Source: Parachlamydiaceae bacterium
GTDB lineage: Bacteria > Chlamydiota > Chlamydiia > Chlamydiales > Parachlamydiaceae
Reading direction: 5' to 3'
Length of the DNA stretch: 21,293 nucleotides
NCBI GenBank assembly: GCA_030679615.1
Contig: JAUXSJ010000186.1
Location: 1 to 21,293, forward strand
Translations under genes and position numbers: made by a program
The notes under the pieces: model-generated
Told to the model about the DNA's origin: nothing
What the model saw: the letters and a program-made list of their open reading frames with translations, nothing else
Database searches by the model: none
Shown: one piece after another, positions 15,663 to 21,293 of the stretch
How positions within the stretch are numbered: position 1 is the stretch's first letter
Layout: the number at the start of each line of letters is the position of its first letter

Positions 15663-15745
15663 GAGAGTATTTTCAGTCAAGAGGTGGGTGAAATCAAAGA
15701 ATTTGAATTTTAGGCATTTTCACTAGTCCTCAAAGTATTATAAAA
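15663..15745 (+). pseudogene. Decayed fragment of the ASCH gene 3' end
   Basis: This stretch aligns with the last part of the ASCH gene and its stop region (about 13040-13125). Shared blocks include aaatcaaagaatttg, taggcattttt (final base differs here), cctcaa and gtatt, in the same order and spacing. Indels and substitutions break the frame (the FGFLGIFIKPQGIL equivalent reads out of frame), so it is not expressed. Only the 3' end survives. It shows either an old tandem paralog or a duplication that now brackets the ankyrin gene and hairpin. Confidence 0.8.
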
Positions 15746-15847
15746 TATATAGTGTATTCTTGAGAAATTTTGCTAACCATTTTCGTTTGCATCAATCCTT
15801 TTAAAATCTTGATATATTAATTTCCCCTATTTAAATATATTTTTCAT

Positions 15848-18610
15848 TTAGCTTTTCAAAGTAATAGACAAAGATGCACTTTTAGCTTTTTTAATGTTTA
15901 TAGAAACAATTGAGTAACGGTAAGTTGTGTTCTTTTTCATATTATGGTCGTAGTAAACAGCTGGATCCGCAGCAGGTACCGTTGCAATAACAACCCCATT
16001 TCTACTAATTTCATAGGAAACAGTTTCTGAAGAATCAACAGGAGGACACCATTTAAGCACATTGGTAATAACTGTGTGAGTTAAGAAATGATTTTTTACA
16101 ATTTTTCCTTTAAAGGAAGATGGAGGAAGTGGGTATGAGAATGGTGGAAATGGAGGTGGAGGGGGAGGGGGAGGGGGAGGGGGAGGCGTAGGTACGCTTA
16201 AAAGAGTTAGCACAATCGAGTTATTTGGATAACTGAGAATTCCAGAAAATTGTGGAGGCATACTTAAGGTCGGTGCACCAGTTAGTCCTACACTTGTTAA
16301 TAAAGTGTATTGTGCTCCCACCGCATAAGTTCCTGTCTGAGGAATAATCTGAATTGTAGCTCCCGTAACATCAACTGTTGATGTAGATATAATTTGACTA
16401 TTATTGCCAGCTATTGGAGCAATTTCAATAGACAAAATACCAGGTAAGATTAAGGGTGCGTTATAATATATAATTCCAATTGAATTACCTGGACGCAGAG
16501 TTCCTGATACTGTAGTTAGAGCATTAATAGATCCTGTACCTTTAAGAATTGCTCCTTGATTAACAATGACTTGACTATTAACTCCTGCTCCACCTGCATA
16601 AAGCGTCCCATTGACGAGATTAAGAGTGCCTGAAGAAACTGTTGTGGAACCAATGTAACTATTTATGCCGCTTAAGGTGACAATTCCCGCGCCTGTAACT
16701 TGGAGGTTAGCACCTAAACCAGAACCTGGTTCCCAATTAGAGGATCCAGGAATCGATTGTACACTGTCGTCAATAATAGATTCGCTAATGGAAATCGTTT
16801 CGTTTAAATTAGGCATTAGGTTAAGTGTCGTATCTGAATAGAGAAAAAAATCATTGCCACCAGCAAAACTTCCCCCAGAATTATTTGATGTCGAACTCAA
16901 AAAAGTACTACAGTTACCGGTAAGCGTGAGTGTAGTTTGGGAATTCGGTCTACTTAAAAAAACAGCACCACCTAAAGCGGCTCCATTGCCTCCTTGATTA
17001 ATTAAGCCAGGTGTAGCACCAACACCGCTGCTACTGTTATTACCGCCTCCACCACCAAATCCACCGCTACCACCAGCTCCGCCGCCACCGCCAAAACCAC
17101 CGCTGCCACTGTTACCGCCACCCCCTCCAGCAAATCCACCTGCATTGCCGAAACCAGCACCGCTGCCATAACCACCTTGGCCTCCAGAATAGCTTCCGCC
17201 TCCACCACCGCCATCGCCACCATTGCCTCCATTGCCGATGCCGTTAACGCCAAAGCCGCCGCCTCCACCGCCGCCACCTTTACCGCCGCCGCCGCCGCCT
17301 CCTGCAATGCTTGAGTTACCACCATTTCCACCGCCTGAAACACCTTGGCCTCCGTTTGCATTAAAGCCGCCACCGCCACCACCTGCGAGTCCACCGCCGC
17401 CACCGCCGCCGCCGCCGCTAGTGTTACCGCTGCCGCCGCCGCCACCACCGCCGCTATAACCGCCGCCACCGCCACCACCACAACCGACGTTAACAATACC
17501 GTTGTAGTACACTCCACCGCCTCCACCAGTTCCTAGAAGTAGTCCGTCTTCTCCTGAAGTTCCTGGAGTAAACGTTGAGCTGCTTCCGATTCCTCCGTTG
17601 CCGGTTCCCGATTGTGGCAATCCACCATTGCCTCCATTTCCTCCTAGATTGCTTACTCCATCAAAACCGCCTTGTCCTCCTGAATTATTACCTCCAGCAC
17701 CTGTTCCACCAAAGTTGTTGTTTTGACTTCCATAACCACCACCTCCTACGACAAAAGGTGTAGAAGTTGGAAGACCTAGAAAAGTATAAGCAGTAATTGT
17801 CACTGGATTTATAGGTGAAACTCCTCCAATACCTCCTGTAGTGCCTAAAATCGACCCACCACCACCACCGAAATTGCTTCCTCCATTGCCACCAGCGCCT
17901 CCTCCGGCACCATAATTATCGCCTCCATTTCCTTTGTAACCACCTCCACCCCCAGTCGAAGAGCCTCCATTTCCTCCGAGACCTCCACCGCCTCCTCCAG
18001 GTCCACTTACAACACCTCCAAGTCCTGAAGTGGCTGAACAACTTATGAAATTAACATTGTGCAGAATTACATCAGCTGTATCGATAAAGAGAGCTCCTCC
18101 AGAACCCATACCTCCACCACCTCCATCATTTCCGCTGCCTCCTGTGGCATTGCAGTTTTGGAAATTGAGGTTTCGCAAGGTCACGACGCCTTGTCGAATG
18201 AATAGACCGTTTATACCAGGACTTCCTAAAATAGTCACAGGTGAAGCAGGATCAGGATTGCCGATGACGATCGTGTCAGTTCCAAGAAGATTAACCATTG
18301 AGAGCTTGTCATTCAGTTGAATGGATGTAACATTTGGAGCAAAGATGATTTCATAATCTTGTACGACACCTTGAGCTTGTTCATTAAGAATATAATTAAT
18401 GCAATAGCGTAAATCACCGGTAGTTGCACCGGAAGAATCAGTTTGTCCGCCGGGATAAAGATTCGGTACATCTGTGTTTGTATTGACTGTTAAAGTAACT
18501 GGGGCAGCATTTACTTTCCCAATTAATACCACACTCAATATGATGACGCTAAGTGCAGGTAATATTTTTTTATACTCAATGCACTTCAAAAACCTTTTTC
18601 CTAACAGCAT
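15848..18610 (-). CDS. Exported glycine-rich autotransporter-like surface protein with C-terminal FN3-like domain
   Basis: A 920-residue protein. Residues 1-35 are a Sec signal peptide with likely cleavage VNA|AP. Residues about 36-160 resemble the start of Pmp-type beta-helix passengers (DSSGATTGDLRYCINYI, VTLRNLNFQNCNATGG). About 160-540 is a Gly-rich tract with long GGGG runs split by N, S and F, giving a GC-rich island in AT-rich DNA. About 640-720 carries an autotransporter-associated strand repeat (GIVTLSGINSYIGSTTVSSG). About 805-821 is polyproline. About 830-920 looks like a fibronectin type III domain (LKWCPPVDSSETVSYEISRN, TTYRYSIVSIN). No beta-barrel translocator or LPXTG-type anchor is present, so surface attachment is unclear. 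The start is supported by an AGGGGGAG site. Confidence 0.85.
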   Translation of the reverse strand: MLLGKRFLKCIEYKKILPALSVIILSVVLIGKVNAAPVTLTVNTNTDVPNLYPGGQTDSSGATTGDLRYCINYILNEQAQGVVQDYEIIFAPNVTSIQLNDKLSMVNLLGTDTIVIGNPDPASPVTILGSPGINGLFIRQGVVTLRNLNFQNCNATGGSGNDGGGGGMGSGGALFIDTADVILHNVNFISCSATSGLGGVVSGPGGGGGGLGGNGGSSTGGGGGYKGNGGDNYGAGGGAGGNGGSNFGGGGGSILGTTGGIGGVSPINPVTITAYTFLGLPTSTPFVVGGGGYGSQNNNFGGTGAGGNNSGGQGGFDGVSNLGGNGGNGGLPQSGTGNGGIGSSSTFTPGTSGEDGLLLGTGGGGGVYYNGIVNVGCGGGGGGGYSGGGGGGGSGNTSGGGGGGGGGLAGGGGGGFNANGGQGVSGGGNGGNSSIAGGGGGGGKGGGGGGGGFGVNGIGNGGNGGDGGGGGGSYSGGQGGYGSGAGFGNAGGFAGGGGGNSGSGGFGGGGGAGGSGGFGGGGGNNSSSGVGATPGLINQGGNGAALGGAVFLSRPNSQTTLTLTGNCSTFLSSTSNNSGGSFAGGNDFFLYSDTTLNLMPNLNETISISESIIDDSVQSIPGSSNWEPGSGLGANLQVTGAGIVTLSGINSYIGSTTVSSGTLNLVNGTLYAGGAGVNSQVIVNQGAILKGTGSINALTTVSGTLRPGNSIGIIYYNAPLILPGILSIEIAPIAGNNSQIISTSTVDVTGATIQIIPQTGTYAVGAQYTLLTSVGLTGAPTLSMPPQFSGILSYPNNSIVLTLLSVPTPPPPPPPPPPPPFPPFSYPLPPSSFKGKIVKNHFLTHTVITNVLKWCPPVDSSETVSYEISRNGVVIATVPAADPAVYYDHNMKKNTTYRYSIVSINIKKAKSASLSITLKS
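16161..16183 (+). repeat. Hexanucleotide G-run repeat with G-quadruplex potential
   Basis: Four runs of five G separated by single A residues form a tandem GGGGGA repeat on the + strand, the template strand of the Gly-rich gene, where it encodes the polyproline linker. Four G5 runs with one-base loops fit a very stable G-quadruplex pattern. Repeat unit changes would add or remove two prolines without shifting frame. Confidence 0.75.
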
Positions 18611-18613
18611 TTG

Positions 18614-18621
18614 CTCCCCCT
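18614..18621 (-). promoter_or_regulatory. Purine-rich Shine-Dalgarno of the Gly-rich gene
   Basis: On the minus strand AGGGGGAG precedes ATG 18610 by 3 bp (7 bp measured from the AGGG core). It supports this start, which yields a proper signal peptide. Confidence 0.7.
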
Positions 18622-18916
18622 AAGTATTAATTTAAACTAGTAAATTTTTTATTTTAATTCGAGGAAATTATTAATTAATGACTAATCCAAAACAATTAAT
18701 AAATAATTAGGCAAAAAGAATGGTTTACGCAAATGATGATAAAGGTAACTTTTTTTAACAAAAAAAGTCTGGCTGTAATTAAATAGGCTATTTGAAGAAG
18801 TCTTTAAAAGACTTAAAGTAAAAAAAGATATATAGGACATAGGTACAAAATCTAATATTTGTAATACCATATGCAATTTAAAAATAATACATGACTTAAA
18901 TCTACTAGACTATACA

Positions 18917-18989
18917 AAACTCGCCTTGTTAAAAAATTAATCAATAATTTCAAACAAAATTGGATCAATTTTTTAAGCTTAGCGAGTTT
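18917..18989. repeat. Imperfect inverted repeat downstream of the LRR gene
   Basis: AAACTCGC (18917-18924) pairs with GCGAGTTT (18982-18989), and the adjacent TTAAAAAATTAATC pairs with 18963-18976 with one mismatch, around a 20-base loop. It lies 62 bp past the LRR stop codon and might serve as its transcript end, or be another small palindromic repeat. Confidence 0.6.
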
Positions 18990-19050
18990 CGAAGAGGTTT
19001 AAAATGAATCGTTTTAAAAATTCAGGTTTAAGTCAAATATTGTTGAAGAC

Positions 19051-21024
19051 TTAAGATGAAACATAATCAACAGTAATTTCTGGGCGTTCTTTTTTTATAA
19101 AGTCAATTGCATTTTGAGAAATTTGGGGCGAATAAAAAATGTCTAACTCTTGTAGAGCAATAGTTTCGCTTTTACTTGCAATTTGACTTAGTCCGCTATC
19201 ATTTAAATTAGAACCATTAATATAAATGGTTGTTTGAAAAGGGAATTGTAAAATTCCGTTCGTTAAAGATTCAGATGATAGAGTATTATTTGCCAAAAGC
19301 AATGTTTGAATTGGATTTTGGGCAACAAAATCAGTAAAAAATTGCGCCGCGTTTTCTTGAGTATTTCTAAAAGTGGCATTTTTAATTTTTCCTTCCCATT
19401 GCAAACCTTCGGTTTCGTTTGTTGGCCAAGATTCATCAAAACAAATATCCAAGTAATTTAATGGTTTTTTTTGTAACGTTTCTGCCAATTCTTGTCCTAT
19501 AGCTGATGAATCAAACACAAAGGATGTTAGTGGACAATTTTTAATCACAGAAGCAACCGTTGCTTGAGAGAAATTACCGTTTAAGTCATTCATTTCTACA
19601 TATTGAAAAGCTTTTAAACGAGGAAACTCTAATTGTGATAATTGATCATCTGAAATAGGCATAGAAAAACTTGGACTTATCCATATAAAACGTTTAAGGT
19701 TGGCAGAATTTGCTTTGATGAAATCAAATAACCCAATGTTTTGTTGAGTTTGAGTGATTTCTGTTTGGTAAAAATAGAGGCTATTAAGGGATAAGTTTGG
19801 GTTATTAAAATTATCCCAGGTTTCTGCTGAAATTTTGCATGATTCAAAAGACAGGTAAAAATTTTCTTTTGAAATATTTTTTAAAAACTCCCCTGAAAGA
19901 TTGCAATAGCTCAATTTAAAATTTTTTAATTTATTCAAGTTGTTTAATAGATTACTCCAGGTGTTGTCTTGAATATCATTTGAGCATATTCCTAAAGATA
20001 AAACTTCTAGATCTTTACATTTTTCTGGAATTGTATTTAAAGAAGATTCTGAAACTCGTTCTAATCCATAAAGTGTTAATCGTTTTAAATTTTTCCAGGC
20101 ACTTAAAAGGCTATTGAAGCTATCATCATTAAATTCAATCCTTTCTCTGATGACACAAGTTTCCAAAAATGATGTATTTGCAGTTAAACTCAAAACACCA
20201 TAAACTGTAAAATTGGAACTAAAACCAATCTTAATTGTTTTTAAATTTGTTAAATTTTGTCCAATGGCTTGTAAAGAAGCATCTGTAATATTATTCCAAT
20301 AAAGCAAATTAAGGACTTCTAAATTTGGGTGACAATTGACGAAATTGATAAAAGTTGTATCATCTATTTCTGATGAACCTAATTGTGCATTGAAAACTTT
20401 GAGGTTTTGATTTTTTGAAAGGCTATCTAAAAGACTTGGCAATAAAAAGCTTTCTGTAATTTGCAAGACCTCAAGATTAAGATTGGTTTCCAAGATATGA
20501 TTAAAGGAACTACTATCTTTGAATTTAGAAATATTTAAAGCTTTTAAAGTGGTACAATTTTCTGCAAAATAATCACATCCATCTTTTGTTAAAAGTCTGC
20601 ATCCAGAAATATTTAAAATCTTTAATGATTTAAATTTTGTGGCAATAAATTTTAAAGTCTCATCCTCAATAGGCAAAGAAGCGATTTCAATGATTTTTAA
20701 ATTTTCATCAGAATCCCTGAGTATTTTTAAAAGCTCTTCATTTGAAATGTTTGTTTTATCATTTAAATATAAAATATTTTCTTTTTTGGAGATAATTTTA
20801 TCTGCAATAGATTGATATTTTAAATAAAAAGTATTTAAATTTTTTTTTATACTTACTTTATTACAATGACTTAAAGACTTGTCTTTGCCTAAGCAAAATT
20901 TTCGTTGGATTGTTTTTTCAAAGAGCGTGGATTCTAATTCTTGAATTTTTTCAGAGATTAATTTTGAAGACGTAAAATAATTAATTGATTGTTGTAAATA
21001 TTGCAATACGGTTGAGATTGTCAT
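19051..21024 (-). CDS. Leucine-rich-repeat protein (ribonuclease inhibitor/F-box-type repeats)
   Basis: A 657-residue protein without signal peptide or membrane segment. Residues 1-75 are helical and Lys-rich; from about 80 onwards most of the chain is leucine-rich repeats of about 25-28 residues with the pattern LxxLxIxxC/N (for example LKILNISGCRLLTKDGCDYF, LEVLNLLYWNNITDASLQAI, LQELDIFYSPQISQNAIDFI), the cysteine-containing/RI style common in eukaryotic F-box proteins. A TTG 13 codons upstream would extend the frame, but AAGGAAG lies 5 bp before ATG 21024, so that start is preferred. No catalytic domain is seen. Parachlamydiae encode many such proteins and they are usually thought to bind host proteins; that role is inferred here. 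Single gene. Confidence 0.82.
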   Translation of the reverse strand: MTISTVLQYLQQSINYFTSSKLISEKIQELESTLFEKTIQRKFCLGKDKSLSHCNKVSIKKNLNTFYLKYQSIADKIISKKENILYLNDKTNISNEELLKILRDSDENLKIIEIASLPIEDETLKFIATKFKSLKILNISGCRLLTKDGCDYFAENCTTLKALNISKFKDSSSFNHILETNLNLEVLQITESFLLPSLLDSLSKNQNLKVFNAQLGSSEIDDTTFINFVNCHPNLEVLNLLYWNNITDASLQAIGQNLTNLKTIKIGFSSNFTVYGVLSLTANTSFLETCVIRERIEFNDDSFNSLLSAWKNLKRLTLYGLERVSESSLNTIPEKCKDLEVLSLGICSNDIQDNTWSNLLNNLNKLKNFKLSYCNLSGEFLKNISKENFYLSFESCKISAETWDNFNNPNLSLNSLYFYQTEITQTQQNIGLFDFIKANSANLKRFIWISPSFSMPISDDQLSQLEFPRLKAFQYVEMNDLNGNFSQATVASVIKNCPLTSFVFDSSAIGQELAETLQKKPLNYLDICFDESWPTNETEGLQWEGKIKNATFRNTQENAAQFFTDFVAQNPIQTLLLANNTLSSESLTNGILQFPFQTTIYINGSNLNDSGLSQIASKSETIALQELDIFYSPQISQNAIDFIKKERPEITVDYVSS

Positions 21025-21029
21025 GATGT

Positions 21030-21036
21030 CTTCCTT
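21030..21036 (-). promoter_or_regulatory. Shine-Dalgarno deciding the LRR protein start
   Basis: On the minus strand AAGGAAG lies 5 bp before ATG 21024, while the alternative upstream TTG at 21063 has no comparable site. Confidence 0.7.
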
Positions 21037-21293
21037 GTTTTTTAATAAAATTGAGCCTAACAACTAAAAAATAATTTAATAAATTTAAATTAAAAAATTG
21101 ATGAATAGAAGGCAAGATTTAAAAAAGAAAGACTATATAGTCGATTGAATTTAAAATTTAATGTTTTCACAAGCGTAAAAGTCACATTATTTAATGATCT
21201 TAAATGACTCATGAAACTTAATAAAGAATCAAAGCATATTGACATTTTTTTCATAAAAACTGTGTGATTTTTGCTTATGTATAAAAGGGTATT

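Larger units (their letters stand above)
18611..19050. other. Intergenic region between the LRR and Gly-rich genes
   Basis: This stretch of about 440 bp is AT-rich with no supported gene. It holds a palindrome AAGTCTTT-A-AAAGACTT near 18798-18814 and the inverted repeat at 18917-18989. The leader of the Gly-rich gene begins here; a strong AGGGGGAG site lies at 18614-18621, 3 bp from the ATG. Confidence 0.5.

Noticed and set aside
17002..17536. Ala/Val-rich and Pro-rich frames overlapping the Gly-rich gene
   Set aside because: Runs of GGN codons read in other frames or strands give Ala, Val or Pro runs automatically; only the Gly frame has a signal peptide, ribosome-binding site and flanking domains.
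18682..18876. A 64-codon minus-strand frame upstream of the Gly-rich gene
   Set aside because: Composition is simply hydrophobic AT-rich; no ribosome-binding site; it overlaps small hairpins.
21239..21290. Promoter with TTGACA at 21239-21244
   Set aside because: No -10 box lies at 15-19 bp; the TATAAA-like word is more than 30 bp away, and no downstream gene is in view.

Overview
The window is AT-rich DNA (protein-coding strands use mostly A/T-ending codons) that looks like a chromosome segment of an amoeba-associated chlamydia of the Parachlamydiaceae/Protochlamydia type. The grounds are a divergent second-type DnaA next to a SycD-like TPR protein (an order I recall from Chlamydia CT273-CT275), a TyrP-type aromatic amino acid permease, large ankyrin and leucine-rich-repeat proteins of eukaryotic style, and many palindromic intergenic repeats. 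The assignment is inference; no rRNA is present to confirm it.

Layout. 346-4056 (+): a tightly overlapping three-gene efflux operon, ybhG-ybhF-ybhR-like (membrane fusion protein, double ATPase, ABC-2 permease), with no second permease. 4445-5908 (+): an M4 (thermolysin-like) zinc peptidase with an N-terminal coiled coil and no secretion signal. 6813-9251 (-): dnaA (dnaA2-like) followed directly by corA. 10195-11040 (-): a two-gene unit with an acidic protein and a SycD/LcrH-like TPR protein. 11360-12556 (+): a tyrP-like permease, then tRNA-Leu(CAA) with its own promoter and terminator, then a small ASCH-domain protein. 13597-15408 (+): an ankyrin protein whose C-terminus shows a His-Asn...Cys arrangement suggesting a circularly permuted papain-like enzyme. 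15848-18610 (-): an exported glycine-rich, autotransporter-like surface protein ending in a polyproline linker and a fibronectin-III-like domain instead of a beta-barrel. 19051-21024 (-): a large leucine-rich-repeat protein.

The most striking non-coding feature is a set of long inverted repeats in nearly every large intergenic gap: about 780 bp at 5991-6770 with nested palindromes, about 350 bp at 9742-10094, about 200 bp at 15465-15661, about 170 bp at 4159-4327 (a second copy of its right arm starts the window), and smaller ones at 98-227 and 18917-18989. Sequence shared between the gaps indicates dispersed, probably non-autonomous repeat families. A decayed copy of the 3' end of the ASCH gene lies at 15663-15745, beyond the ankyrin gene, so this part of the window has been rearranged.

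Functionally the window mixes housekeeping and envelope transport (ybh efflux, CorA, TyrP, DnaA) with probable host-interaction genes (M4 peptidase, ankyrin/Cys protein, Gly-rich surface protein, LRR protein, type III chaperone-like TPR). The effector assignments are inference from domain style and the lack or presence of signal peptides.
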